A stretch of 64,000 bases of DNA, taken from NCBI GenBank assembly GCA_030620095.1, contig JAUTXW010000941.1:1-64000 (forward strand), in the 5' to 3' direction. Origin of the DNA: Kuschelorhynchus macadamiae. Taxonomy: Eukaryota > Arthropoda > Insecta > Coleoptera > Curculionidae. The notes beneath the pieces were generated by a model. It saw only the letters and a list, made by a program, of their open reading frames with translations. It was not told the origin of the DNA and did no database searches. Positions 33,801 to 44,943 of the stretch are shown here, one piece after another (position 1 is the first letter of the stretch; each line of letters starts with the position of its first letter). The position numbers and the translations under genes are program-made.

Positions 33801-34352
33801 TCCTTTGTGATCCCACTAACATTTTTACACACAAAAAAATCTCAGAAAAGAGCAGTTAAAAATTTTAGTTTATTGACTCTACTCAAAATAAATAAACTAT
33901 GTTTTTCCTATTGCCAGGTAAAAAAATCTTGATTGGTCTCAAACCCTAATACCATAAGTCACAGATCAAGGCAACACAAAAGTAAATTTCTAAGAAAGTC
34001 TGCCCCGGTCATTAGTATGCATAACTGATGGTTTCTTTGTATGTACTTCAAGTCGAGTAACATATGTCAGTTCTTAGTATTTATCAGTGTAAATACCTTC
34101 ACTACTTTTTATGAACGTGCCTGCAATTTACCTTTATGACTAACTTGGTAAAGCGGTAATTAGCGTTGATATACATTTGAACAGGTCCGGTGTAAAAAAG
34201 CTTGTAGCGCCAAATTGAGGTAGCCCAGAGATAATTTAAAAAATCGGTAAATTTCCTCTACCCGGAACTTCCCTAGTTATTATTATTTTTTTTACATTTT
34301 TTAGAAATAGTAAAGTTTGACCGAATTTAGTTCAGTAGCTAGTCATAGTATA
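33801..34352. other. Unassigned AT-rich stretch
   Basis: No open frame of note, no paired repeats. Ends at the (AT)n that opens the palindrome. Confidence 0.35.
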
Positions 34353-34354
34353 TG

Positions 34355-34404
<50 letters not shown>
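34353..34404. repeat. (AT)n microsatellite, left end of palindrome
   Basis: Pure AT alternation next to the left Penelope 3' end; mirrored at 37946-37999. Confidence 0.95.
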
Positions 34405-34407
<3 letters not shown>

Positions 34408-34522
34408 GTAAGAGTTTCTTGACTTTCCTTTTATATCGTTAATGTATATAATTTTCTTGGGTATAGGTCCGAAAAAAGAAAGTAATTGTGACTGAGGTCA
34501 ATTTTAAAAAAATATAATTTTT

Positions 34523-34556
34523 GACGTTTCGGCAGGAACACCCTTGCCTTTCTCAA
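34523..34556 (-). ncRNA. Hammerhead-like motif, left Penelope copy
   Basis: Minus strand TTGAGAAAGGCA, loop, TGCCGAAACGTC: a stem GGCA/TGCC between degenerate halves of the hammerhead core (CTGANGA and GAAAC). Two core positions deviate. Confidence 0.35.
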
Positions 34557-34890
34557 AAAAATTTTATCCTAAAACCAAAAACAAAACCCTACATTTCACA
34601 ATAAAAACCTATCTCTTTTAACTTACCATGAAACGTAATTAATCAATTTAAAATTAAAATCTTAATAAAGAACAAATTTAACTTATTTTTACGAACATAC
34701 GAAAATAACAAAAAAGACGATAACAACATATCGTTTGCGGTTCGCTCTTGGGTGATATCACACTGATTTGGATTTTATTATTTTTAAAGAAAATAACCCA
34801 TCGTTGGTATGGTAGGGAGGGGCAGTGTTTACTTTAGTTATATTATACCGAAATAGATTTTATTTAACACGTCTATATCCTTTTTGTCAT

Positions 34891-36085
34891 TTATGGCATG
34901 TTTGTTTTTTTTATTTCTATTGACTCATAGATTTCCCTTTTCTTTTTATGTAACTCAGTTTTTAAAATCTTTGTTCGGTCAAAATCGAAAGTATGATTAT
35001 TTTGTTGTGCATGTTTAGATAATGCAGTTTGGTTTTTCTTATCGTACTTGTGGCCATGTAATCTTGACTGTAGATATTGTTGTGTCTGTCCAATATAAAC
35101 ACCATCACAATCCTTGCATGGTACCTGATATACTATATGTGTTTTTTGAAATTTTGAATTTTTTGTCTTAAGTTTTGTGTAATGTTGATTTAGCAAATTA
35201 TATCCCCTATGGGCAACTTGTACGTTATATTTAGAGAATAAATGATAAAATTGTTCGGATAGCCCCTGTATGTATGGTAGTGTCAAGTAATTTTTTTTTT
35301 GTTTTATTTGACTGATTGGTTTTTTGGTGACCCAGATTGTTGTAAAATTTATTGATTCGTTTTTTGAAAACTGAATTGATTAAATGCGTAGGATAATTAT
35401 TTTTTCTAAGAGCTACTTTTGCTTTTTCGATTGATTCTCTTCGAAACTCTGGATCTGATAATTGGATTGCTCTATCAGCCAAGCCAATAATGACAGATTT
35501 TTTCTGGGTAAGAGGGTGATGGGATGAGTAATGTGTGTATCTACTAGACCATGTTTGTTTTGTATACCACTGTGTTCTGATGGTGTTGTTTTTTCTGTGT
35601 AGGGTTATATCAAGAAAGCTTATTTTTGGTGTTTTTCGATTTCAATGGTAAACTGTAATTTTGGATGGTAGCTGTTAAACATTGATAGTATGTAATCGGT
35701 TTTTTCTTTGGGTACTAGAGTGATACAATCGTCAACATATCTATAGAAGAATGGTAAATTAAAATCCAGTTTCGGTATTATATTTTCTTCTAAATTCTCA
35801 AGAACAAGTTGTGCAATTACGCTAGATATACTTGCACCCACTGCACATCCCTCTGTTTGCTTATATATTTTATCTTTGTACAAAAAATGTCGAATTTAGT
35901 GTTAGCTCTACGGCTTGCATAAATTCGTCAAGTGGTATATCGGTGTACTTTTTTATGTCATTCCATTTATTTTTTATTATGTCTTTTGCTAGATTTATTG
36001 GCACGTTTGCATATAGGGAAATTACATCTAGAGATATTAAAATATGATTATGTGGTACATGAAAGTGTTTTATTTTTTCCTTAAA
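34891..36085 (-). pseudogene. Penelope-like element, left copy (RT plus GIY-YIG)
   Basis: Minus strand, from the centre outwards: HILISLDVISLYANVPINLA (RT block with Asp), then a frameshift in the T-run of NSTFF and KQTEGCAVGASISSVIAQLV. Next are FYRYVDDCITLV (catalytic YVDD intact), RAIQLSDPEFRRES, another frameshift near 35290 and THIVYQVPCKDCDGVYIGQT (GIY-YIG nuclease start). The C-terminal ALSKHAQQNNHTFDFDRTKI is better preserved here than in the right copy. The N-terminal third is missing. Confidence 0.92.
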
Positions 36086-36099
36086 ATGATAACAAAATA

Positions 36100-37534
36100 A
36101 ATATTTTACTAAATGACACCACAACGTACCAACAAATCCAAGCCGACCCAACCAAACAATATCAAAAAAAGAATAATGATCTAATAGAGAAGTGGAATAA
36201 AAAAGGTTACATTTCACCTGATACCGCTTCAAAAGTCCCCTTTCAATGCCTTGTCAAGTTTTTTTAAAAATATAATTTCAAAAGTAATAAACCAAAACCA
36301 GTACTATATTAAAGATTCCTCTCACTTTAAGGAAAAAATAAAACACTCTCATGTACCACATAATCATATTTTAATATCTTTAGATGTAATTTCCCTATAT
36401 ACAAACGTGCCAATAAATCTAGCAAAAGACATAATAAAAAATTAATGGAATGACATAAAAAAGTACACCGATATACCACTTGACGAATTTATGGAAGCCG
36501 TAGAGCTAACACTAAATTCGACATATTTTTGTACAAAGATAAAATATATAAGCAAACAGAGGGATGTGCAATGGGTGCAAGTATATCTAGCGTAATTGCA
36601 CAACTTGTTCTTGAGAATTTAGAAGAAAATATAATACCGAAACTGGATTTTAATTTACCATTCTTCTATAGATATGTTGACGATTGTATCACTCTAGTAC
36701 CCAAAGAAAAAACCGATTACATACTATCAATGTTTAACAGCTACCATCCAAAATTACAGTTTACCTTTGATATCGAAAAACACCAAAAAATAAGCTTTCT
36801 TGATATAACACTACACAGAAAAAACAACAGCATCAGAACACAGTGGTATACAAAACAAACATGGTCTAGTAGATACACACAATACTCATCCCATCACCCT
36901 CTTACCCAGAAAAAATCTGTCATTATTGGCCTGGCTGATAGAGCAATCCAATTATCAGATCCAGAGTTTCGAAGAGAATCAATCGAAAAAGCAAAAGTAG
37001 CTCTTAGAAAAAATAATTATCCTAATTCAGTTTTCAAAAAACGAATCAATAAATTTTACAACAATCTGGGTCACCAAAAAACAAATCAGTCAAATAAAAC
37101 AACAAAAAAAAATTACTTGACACTACCATACATACAGGGGCTATCCGAACAATTTTATCATTTATTCTCTAAATATAACATACAAGTTGCCCATAGGGGA
37201 TATAATTTGCTAAATCAACATTACACAAAACTTAAGACAAAAAATTCAAAATTTCAAAAAACACATATAGTATATCAGGTACCATGCAAGGATTGTGATG
37301 GTGTTTATATTGGGCAGACACAACAATATCTACAGTCAAGATTACATGGCCACAAGTACGATAAGAAAAACCAAACTGCATTATCTAAACACGCACAACA
37401 AAATAATCATAACTGAGTTACATAAAAAGAAAAGGGAAATCTATGAGTCAATAGAAATAAAAAAAAACAAACATGCCATAAATGACAAAAAGGATATAGA
37501 CGTGTTAAATAAAATCTATTTCGATATAATATAA
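36100..37534 (+). pseudogene. Penelope-like element, right copy (RT plus GIY-YIG)
   Basis: Begins further upstream than the left copy: TTTYQQIQADPTKQYQKKNN and GYISPDTASKVP, the N-terminal region of Penelope RT. A break with stops follows, then ILISLDVISLYTNVPINLAK, KQTEGCAMGASISSVIAQLV, FYRYVDDCITLV, LADRAIQLSDPEFRRES and IVYQVPCKDCDGVYIGQTQQ. The frame shifts at NSTY (36515) and after QQNNHN (37413), where a short deletion joins to TELHKKKREIYESIE. A long open frame (36529-37416) covers most of RT and the nuclease. Confidence 0.92.
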
Positions 37535-37815
37535 CTAAAGTAAATACTGCCCCTCCCTTCCACACCAACGATGGGTTATTTTCTTTAAAAATAATAAAAT
37601 CCAAATCAGTGTGATATCGCCCAAGAGCGAGCAGCAAACGATATGTTGCTGTCGTCTTTTTTGTTATTTTCATATGTTCGTAAAAATCAGTGAAATTTGT
37701 TCTTTATTAAGATTTTAATTTTAAATTGATTAATTACGTTTCATGGTAAGTTAAAAGTGATAGGTTTTTATTGTGAAATGTAGGGTTTTGTTTTTGGTTT
37801 TAGGATAAAAATTTT

Positions 37816-37849
37816 TTGAAAAAGGCAAGGGTGTTCCTGCCGAAACGTC
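37816..37849 (+). ncRNA. Hammerhead-like motif, right Penelope copy
   Basis: TTGAAAAAGGCA, loop, TGCCGAAACGTC: mirror of the motif at 34523-34556 with one extra core substitution. Probably a decayed ribozyme or simply the conserved element end. Confidence 0.35.
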
Positions 37850-37945
37850 AAAAATGATATTTTTTTAAAATTGACAATATATGTGACACTACCAAAACCT
37901 TAGTCATAATTACTTTCTTTTTTCAGACCTATACCCAAGAAAATT

Positions 37946-37946
37946 A

Positions 37947-37999
<53 letters not shown>
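37946..37999. repeat. (AT)n microsatellite, right end of palindrome
   Basis: AT alternation directly after the right Penelope 3' end (AAGAAAATTATATATATT), mirroring the left side. Confidence 0.95.
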
Positions 38000-38000
<1 letters not shown>

Positions 38001-38002
<2 letters not shown>

Positions 38003-38300
38003 TGCCTTTTCGGTTTTATTGGGTGCCATTTTGCTCGATTATATTGGATTCTATGCCACACTCCATTTTTGCGCATAATTTAAAATAAATTTAATAAGTA
38101 GTCTTTCCATTGACCTATACCGCCATTTTACTTCGTTTTGTGGAATTCGTACCAGTTTATCCCATTTTCGTTTCATTCAGTTTAATTTTTCTACAAAATT
38201 TAAAATCAATCGAAAAAGATTTTTTAATAATTTTATTTTGTCGCTATTTTGTTTCGCTATCTTAAATTGAAACCCATATTACACTACTCAGTTGGTCCGC
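38001..38300 (+). repeat. Degraded copies of the ~140-bp dispersed repeat
   Basis: GGTGCCATTTTGCTCGATT, GCGCATAATTTAAAATAAAT and ACCGCCATTTTACTTCG followed by AAAATTTAAAATCAATCG repeat the unit order seen at 44.1-44.4 kb (in plus orientation), with heavier divergence. Confidence 0.65.
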
Positions 38301-38560
38301 AGATATTTTTCAGATATTAAGTTTCTAAATGGTTTTAGTTAACGATCCTCTTGTTATTATGTTAGAGTGGTGTTTTTTTTGGGGTCAGAATCCAGTAAAA
38401 AAACAAAAGCCTATCTTTGAATTATCGACGTTTCACAAATTTATTGAAACCCATACTATCAGTCTTTATCTACTTGGTCCGCAGATATTTCCTAACCTCA
38501 AATAATACACCACACTAACAACAAGAAGATTGTTAACGACAAACCCCTAATTACAGGATT
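38272..38560. repeat. Interleaved direct and inverted repeats
   Basis: GAAACCCATA followed by TTGGTCCGCAGATATTT occurs at 38272 and 38447 (direct). GTTAACGATCCTCTTGTTAT followed by AGTGGTG at about 38338 is the inverse of CACCACACTAACAACAAG and GTTAAC at about 38509. Non-coding; possibly a small foldback element. Confidence 0.65.
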
Positions 38561-39360
38561 ATTATAGATAATTGTTTTTTTTAATTCAAGCTAAATATTC
38601 AACATAATTCTGAACAAAACCATTGAAGACTTTTTTTTAAATACAATGTCTCTAATTGGGTGGGTTTTCTATATTTCTATCGATATACGTATTATGTCTG
38701 GAAATATAATGCACAAGTTTTCCTAAATTGATACACAAATAAACGATTCCTTATCTTTTATTATAATTTATATGACTTATTATTCTAATCAACAGTGACT
38801 TAATTGTTGTAGTTTTCTAAAAAAAAATGTTTAGAATAAGAGATTTAACTTATTAGTCTATCAGTCAGACGTAACAGGTTTACGGCGTTTCTAAATCTAA
38901 ACTACAATTAAAGAAATGCAAGTTAACTGATGTGGCTGTCAATTCTGAATCAAAAAATACTAATTTTATAAAAAAAAAAACGTTATAACATGCTACTAAA
39001 TTGTCTGGTATATTATCAAGTCAAGCAGGTATTATGTAACGTATTTGTTTACATAATTAGCAACTATTGTGTCTAAAGAATTTTAATTTTCGCAATATAT
39101 GTCTGTTCTAATATTTATTGCTGAATTTTAACACATTATAATAAGAATATAGATATATACAGTGCTCCGTTGGATATGATCCTACCAAAAAAAGTAATAT
39201 TATATATTTATAATATGGACGGTACCTAATATCGATGTCAGATTCGACGTCCAGTCAGGAAGGCCGCTCCATGATGTTAGAATATTTGGCAGGATCCACA
39301 ATGGTTATGATACACTGGTGGGTTTAAATATTTACAAGTTCTAACGAATTGCTTATCAGT
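38561..39360. other. Unassigned, very AT-rich stretch
   Basis: No coding or repeat pattern recognised before the tRNA-like unit. Confidence 0.4.
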
Positions 39361-39420
39361 GGTACGATAGCACAATGGACTAGTGATGCAGAGGTGCGGG
39401 TTCGATCCCCGCTCGTACCA
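39361..39420 (+). ncRNA. tRNA-like unit (SINE head or armless tRNA relic)
   Basis: Sixty bases with a perfect 7-bp acceptor-type stem (GGTACGA with TCGTACC). There is an A-box match (TAGCACAATGG), a perfect B box (GGTTCGATCCC) and a T arm GCGGG/CCCGC, with A as the discriminator. It is about 12 nt too short: no room for a full anticodon stem-loop between the D-arm region and T arm. I therefore do not call it a functional tRNA. The near-palindrome TAAATATTT occurs about 20 bp on either side. Confidence 0.65.
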
Positions 39421-39960
39421 TAACTTTTGCTGTTGATTATAAATATTTAAAAAAACAAACTGATAAAATACTCCTATACAGCCTGGGGTGTATTTGACCG
39501 TATTATTATTAATATACATAGATAGAGCAAAATTAATGTATTTCGTCATATTTGCGAAGAGATCTAACAAATAAATGAGAAACCAACAAAGTTCATCAGA
39601 CCAGTCTTGCCACCCCGTCATACTAAGGTATGGCCCTAAACAGGTAGGCACCTGAAACGACAGTCGTAATTGTTTCATTATGAGAAGAATCTTTTTTGAC
39701 ATAAGTCCGTTTTTAAAAGTCTTAAGTCATCAGCTTCACTTAAGTCATAAATCTGACGTAAGATTTTTCTGTCCTGACTGAAGTCTTTTAAAAAATGGAA
39801 TATGTCTCATAAAAAAGTAAAAAGACTTAAATATTAAGTCAATTTTTAAAAAGTGAAAAAACTGAAGTCAATAGATGACTTACATATTTAAAGTCTGATA
39901 GGTCACCAAGTGTAAAATGAATATTTCTGAAAGGAAAGTTGACTACAGTCCTCAACTCTC
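39421..39960. other. Unassigned; dense AAGTC/GACTT words at 39713-39900
   Basis: Between 39713 and 39900 the word AAGTC or its inverse GACTT recurs about a dozen times (for example GTCTTAAGTCATC, TGACTGAAGTCTTTT, GACTTAAATATTAAGTC). This looks like a decayed short-period repeat or foldback. Nothing coding. Confidence 0.4.
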
Positions 39961-39964
39961 GCAA

Positions 39965-40350
39965 AAGCTTTCTTAAAGTTGGTACTTGTTTCAATTCCAA
40001 ATAAAAAATTTTCAATTGTTCGCCTTACTATGCTAAAATCAAAGTCCTCACATTGGTCTACCCGAGACATCCTTTTTTGCCTGATGGAGACGAGAATTTT
40101 TTTTCAGGGTTATTTCTTAGCCGTTGAACATCTTCTCGATGAATCCTTTTTACAACGCTGGCACTAGTGCCGGTATACATTGACACTCTCTCTACTTTTT
40201 GCTTTAGGGGCAACTTAAAACAATTATTTTTGGATTCCTCATCACCAATTCTATACACATTTGCAACTACTTCACGCGCTTGGCTGTGCAAAGTTTGTTT
40301 TTTTTTATATATGGATTTGTCGCCGTAATAATTAATATTTACTGAACATA
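39965..40350 (-). pseudogene. Sailor-like transposase N-terminal fragment, copy D
   Basis: Minus strand: YKKKQTLHSQAREVVANVYR, LPLKQKVERVSMYTGTSASV, KRIHRED (helix-turn-helix). After a frameshift near 40070 comes DFDFSIVRRTIENFLFGIET, which corresponds to FQVIRRTIEDFYINLK of copy A. The sequence stops before the DDE core. Closest to copy A, not to copies B and C. Confidence 0.75.
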
Positions 40351-40369
40351 AACAAATCAAAAACGCCAC

Positions 40370-40757
40370 TGGTAAAACACGAGATCTAATGGCTGTACCT
40401 AAACATCACCGGGGGTAGCCATAAAAACGAGCGAATTGTTTTTGTGCGTTGCCAATGAGATGCCAAATGTCCACCTGCATTTTTGTGATCGAGGTGTTGA
40501 TGCCTTGTTTCCTACTTTTGATTTTTTAAAGGTTTAACATAATTGGGTATAAGTTAAAGTAAATGTTAATAACACGAATAACTTTGTTATTTGTTACATA
40601 AATGTTAGTACCTTTTATGACTTACCTTGTGGATTCATAACAAACTTGCCAAGCTTTATATTCTCAATTAATTGAGATTAATTAGTATTTTAGTTGATTT
40701 TTCAAGGACTTGTTAAGACACTTGATACTCATATACTCTTGAGATTTCTGAGGCAGT
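40370..40757. other. Unassigned stretch
   Basis: Opens with GCCACTGG, shared with the upstream side of copy A (near 1090). No coding homology otherwise. Confidence 0.35.
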
Positions 40758-41849
40758 GATGTTCGACAAAAAGGTAAATTTAAGTTATTTTTATTCCTAG
40801 TGTTATACTGGTGAATATCACTTTTCTTTTCATATCTGCTAAAATTCCGTAAGATGTACATAATAACTTCATAAATATAAATAGAGGGTAATGTAAGAAA
40901 TCCAAGTTTTTTTAAATAAAGGTTTGCAAGATGTTCTTTTTCTTGCTAGGCTTATACATCTTATTATTTTTTCTGGCATATAAAAACCTTTTGTATGTGC
41001 GCCGAGTTCCCCCAAAAAGTTAGACCATACTGAAAGTGACAGTAAATCAATACATAATATAAAACCTTTAAAACATCCACAGAGACAGTACTTACAAGAG
41101 ATCTTACAACCTAACAGGATACACTTAATTTCTTACAAAAGTGATCAACATGACACTCCCAGCTGAGCTTCTGATCGGCACACAGTGGCGAGCCGTAATG
41201 CTATTCAGTGGCCAATACCTCCAAACTATTGTTAAAGTAAAACCTTCAACTATTTGTTTTTTAATTCAAAGTTGATATAAATAGTGCTAAATAAAAACCG
41301 TCAACCCGAAAATGAAGTGTTATTAGGTTGTATATGGATTTAATTCCAATAAGGAGTAATTGAAATCAATTTTGAACTTAAACTAACAAGACAAAAAAAA
41401 TTAAAGTTTCATAAATGTATGATCAAAAGGATGCCATTATTTTTTTATTTCATGTTAAATAGATGATTCCTTCGAGATAATATGTAATAAGAAAAATATT
41501 TTCTTGTTTATTTAATACGCTAATAGCTAATAAAATGTTTGGTTCCACATGATGCTTTATTACTACAATTTTAATAACGAGAAAAATCACCATCGAAGCA
41601 AGGCGAAGTTTTGTATTAAGGCCAGAAAGTAAGCTGATGTATTGCTCTTCTAAGAAAAAAAATATATGGCTGCTCAAAGTTGCACCTTTACTCGGAATAA
41701 CAATTTTTTAAGTAGGCTGTGGATCACGTCAAAACAAAATCGTTACATCGCGCGCCATATTGATGTCAATATTATCAATGTAGTATTATTGTTGTTCGTG
41801 AATTCGTGTAGCCGAGGCGCGAAATAAAGACTTTAAAAGATTCCGTCAG

Positions 41850-42008
41850 ATGTCCTCTCGAAAATGCTCCCGAACTACTACCAACGAAGATATTCTTCAT
41901 TCATTACTTGTTTCTTCAGATCCTTACCTAACCAACTCCAGAAACCAATGGGAAAAAAAGTCAAGTTTAGATGTAGAACAAGAAGCAAAATATCTCTTGA
42001 TTTTGTGA
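41850..42008 (+). CDS. Short unrecognised frame, possible first exon
   Basis: ATG at 41850 opens a 52-codon frame (MSSRKCSRTTTNEDILHSLL, then SSDPYLTNSRNQW) that stops at 42006-42008, directly before AAAGGTAGGAT, a passable splice donor. It is Ser/Thr/Asn-rich at the start and acidic later. It lies inside the hAT-like insert, so it could be the first exon of that element's gene. Not recognised. Confidence 0.25.
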   Translation: MSSRKCSRTTTNEDILHSLLVSSDPYLTNSRNQWEKKSSLDVEQEAKYLLIL

Positions 42009-42475
42009 AAGGTAGGATTTAGCTTATTGTTTTTAATAATTAAATGTATACTATGTTACAGTGAAAGCCCGAATTATGTATTGTATTAAGTTAAGTTTCG
42101 ATTGATTGGATTAATTCGCTTAATGCCAACGAATTCAAATTAAACTGAACTCAAACTTGGAAAAATGTGTTTTCAGATATAGTCTTATCTATCCTAAATT
42201 GACCACGACTGCGACTCTAGTGTTTTTTAATGTAATATGTACCACTAATCTTTATTTTGAAGTGAACATTTTACAAGTACACCTAATATAAGTAATCAAA
42301 ATGTATGTTCGTTCATATTATTTAAATATAAATAGCCGCCATTTTCTCCTAATAATTTAATTTTTTCTTCTCGATACATGGACCTGCCTTGATAAATTTT
42401 ATCGCAATCAGACTACCAATTTTTGAATGATTTTCATATACCTACGCACCTAGCAACCCCACATATGCACACAAA

Positions 42476-42936
42476 CAGTGTGACCCATTTGTTTTCGGGT
42501 CACCCTAAAAAAACTTTATTATTATTAATGCGATTTGGCTCTGATTTTCTAAAAATTGTAGGGCTTGACAAACTCCAACTTTTTACCAAAGATATTCCAA
42601 TTCAGACAAAATCCAAGGCCTACTTTGCCAGTTTCTAGGCGCAAAATTTTAATAAACCACATTGATATTTTTTGGTAAAACTTGGTATAGGACCATTTTG
42701 AGGGATGCCAAATTCAGTGGTGTTCACAAATTTTTATTAAAAAAATCGCTAATATGGTTTATTGAAATTTTGCTACTAAAGACTGGCATAGTAGGCCTTG
42801 GATTTTCCATGACCGAGGTTATCTTTGCTAAAAAGTTGCAGTTTTTTAAGCCCTACAATTTGAAAAAAACCCGAGCCAAATCGCACAAATAATAAACTTT
42901 TTATGAGGGTGACCCGCAAATAAATGGGTCACCCTG
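42476..42936. mobile_element. Foldback MITE, 461 bp
   Basis: The left arm starts CAGTGTGACCCATTTG and continues CGGGTCACCCT and GCGATTTGGCTC. The right arm is the inverse: GAGCCAAATCGC, AGGGTGACCCG, AAATGGGTCACCCTG. The arms pair almost to the centre (AAGGCCTACTTTGCC against GGCATAGTAGGCCTT). The right end is followed by TA. CAGGGTGAC-type ends fit a mariner-type MITE. Confidence 0.9.
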
Positions 42937-44029
42937 TATATACAGGAATTTTTTTTTATTCATTCAGGACAGAAATCATCAAAATTTGAGGAAAAAATTC
43001 ACTTAAGGCAAAATATTAATGTATCACCCTGTATATCGCAATGCTGAAATAAACGAGCATCCTACGCTGGTGTTTCATTCATTTATTTCATAAAAATTGC
43101 AAAATATGGATGATAAATCAATTGTAGAGGTGGTTAACAGTTATGGCCGGGTGGCTCCATAAGACCTCACCACTGTGCGGCACGCAAAACAATTAAGGAC
43201 TTAGTACTCTCTATTGACTTCCCTGCCACTCTTATTAATAAACTGTAATTGGTTGTTGGTTTCTTGGGAGAAATACCATAAACCATGTTTTCTTCATATT
43301 GAGCTGTAGGTGATTCACGGAACAATATGTACAAAATTCTTTAGAAGTTTTGTTGCCCTTTTCGGAAAGGAGTTGTAGGTTTTCATGGTTAATCAACATA
43401 TTAATAACATCCGCATATAGAACCATGCGATCTGGTATTGTGCACAACTGTTCCATATCATCAACATATATGTTAAATGACGGTCACAGTATTGAGCCCT
43501 GCCGTACGCCAACCTTTTTAAACCTACTATCAGACTTGACCGCATCAATTACCACCACTTGCTTATGGTTTTCCAGATAGGATTTTGTCCAAAAATGTGC
43601 TTTGCCGCGAACAACAATGACGTATAACTTATTTAGCAATATTTCGTGACTGACAGTGTCAAAAGCCTGACTCAGATCATAAAAAAATGTTCTTTTCCAT
43701 CTAGAGCTCTATAAATGAAATCTAACCAATTTTCAAGGGCTGTCGCAGTTGATCTCTTCTTACTAAACCCATGTTGCATTCCACTAAATAATTTATGATA
43801 TTCTAGGTAAGTAGTCCAACAGCAAATACTGCTTCAAAGACTTTAGCGATCTGATTTTGAATGCAAATAGATCTATAATTCGAGATCTCAGAATTAGATA
43901 TCTTATTTTTTAAAATAGGAATGCATTTGGATTCTTTTGGGGGCTCAGCGAATAGTCCATTAATAAATGGCTCATTGACAACATGGCTTAATGCTTCAGA
44001 CAGAAGACAGTTTTACCAGTTCATCTCTG

Positions 44030-44606
44030 TATCACACTTAATTCTAACACAAAATTTGAAAAGTAATTTTCTCATGCTGAATTTTTTAAATATTTTATTA
44101 AGCTGTCATTTTGTTTCACCATCTTTGATTCGTAGCAAAATTTCAAAAGTAGACTCCTAAGTAATACTTGATTTTTGTGCAAAATTTTAGGTAAAAAGTA
44201 GTTCTTTAGTAATATTTTTTAACATTTCATCAGGTTGTCATTTTGTTTTGGCATCGGATTCGTACCAAAATTTTAGAAGATGTTATAATTTATTTTTGTG
44301 CAAAATTTCAGGTAAGTTTGATAAGTAATTTTTTTAGGAATAACTTCTTAACTTTTCACTAGACCGCCATTTTGTTCCGTCATCTTTAGAATTTTTACCA
44401 AAATATAACCATTTCATATCTTATGACCTTTGATTTTTGTTCACAAATTGAAGTCAATCGGATAGGTAGATTTTGAGTTACGCCGCGCACAGACAGATCG
44501 ACAGACCGACGGAATCAAGAAAACATGTTTTTTGGCTCCTAGAGACCCTACAACGTGAAGATCTGTAAAAATCTGTATATGATCCCTTATAAAGGGAAGT
44601 AAAAGT
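44030..44606 (+). repeat. Dispersed ~140-bp repeat array ending in CAGACAG module and hairpin
   Basis: Three diverged units (TTTGTGCAAAATTTTAGGTA, then CACTAGACCGCCATTTTGTT-type words) lead into TTACGCCGCGCACAGACAGA, GAAAACATGTTTTTTGGC and GTGAAGATCTG. The end is the small hairpin CCCTTATAAAGGG followed by AAGTAAAA. This is the cleanest whole copy of the family. Confidence 0.85.
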
Positions 44607-44941
44607 GCTAAATAACAGTATTTTATAATATAACAATTTGGATAATTGGCTGGATTTTGTCAAGCAAGAGGTCATAGAGACTAGTATAAGAAATTTAGGC
44701 TCTCTGATGGAGAGGAAGCAGTTCTTTCAATGCTTTACAATACAAAAATTATATTATTTAAAATATGTTGCATATTGCATATTGTGTACTTTTCTTACTA
44801 GCGAATTGTTTTGTTTATGTTTATAATATTTTGTTAAGTTAATTTTTAAAATAATTATATTTAATATTTCAATTAGCATATAGGCAATTATAAAGATACT
44901 AGATTAAAAAAATGCTGACTCAATTTTACATTACTTTTTTA
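44607..44941. other. Unassigned AT-rich stretch
   Basis: A 62-codon frame at 44638-44826 has no recognised motif. Nothing else. Confidence 0.35.
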
Positions 44942-44943
44942 TA

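Larger units (their letters stand above)
34353..38000. repeat. ~3.6-kb palindrome made of two head-to-head Penelope-like copies
   Basis: 34353-36085 and 36325-38000 are inverse copies with only scattered differences by eye. This includes the non-coding 3' parts (GAAACGTC motif, GTAGGGTTTTG, TGGGTTATTTTCTTT) and terminal (AT)n runs on both sides. About 240 bp at the centre (36086-36324) is unpaired and belongs to the 5' region of the right copy. Confidence 0.92.
41176..43183. mobile_element. hAT-like insertion inside the LINE, ~2.0 kb
   Basis: CGGCAC is repeated at 41176-41181 and 43178-43183, and deletion of the interval restores the LINE protein exactly at LRADQKLSW. The left inner end CAGTGGCGAGCCG (41183) and right inner end ...TCACCACTG (43175) look like degenerate hAT termini. 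The flanking 8-mers TCGGCACA and TGCGGCAC agree if one base is shifted. No transposase recognised. Confidence 0.7.
40758..44000 (-). pseudogene. Non-LTR retrotransposon ORF2, split by a hAT-like insert
   Basis: Minus-strand RT. From right to left: SKKRSTATALENWLDFIYRA, AFDTVSHEILLNKL-like, GVRQGSIL, then LYADVINMLINHENLQLLSE, where the catalytic YADD is YADV, so the second Asp is lost. After the insert 41182-43177 is removed the frame reads TKSLIVLRADQKLSWECHVD and continues HFCKKLS. It then gives ICQKKIIRCISLARKRTSCK and YNTRNKNNLNLPFCRT, the C-terminus. Upstream of 44000 the gene is lost to repeats. Confidence 0.8.

Noticed and set aside
37407..37673. 88-codon minus-strand frame at the Penelope 3' end
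   Set aside because: Opposite strand of the Penelope C-terminus and its UTR, without motifs.
39361..39420. Functional tRNA gene
   Set aside because: Acceptor and T arms are good but the anticodon arm cannot be formed in 60 nt.
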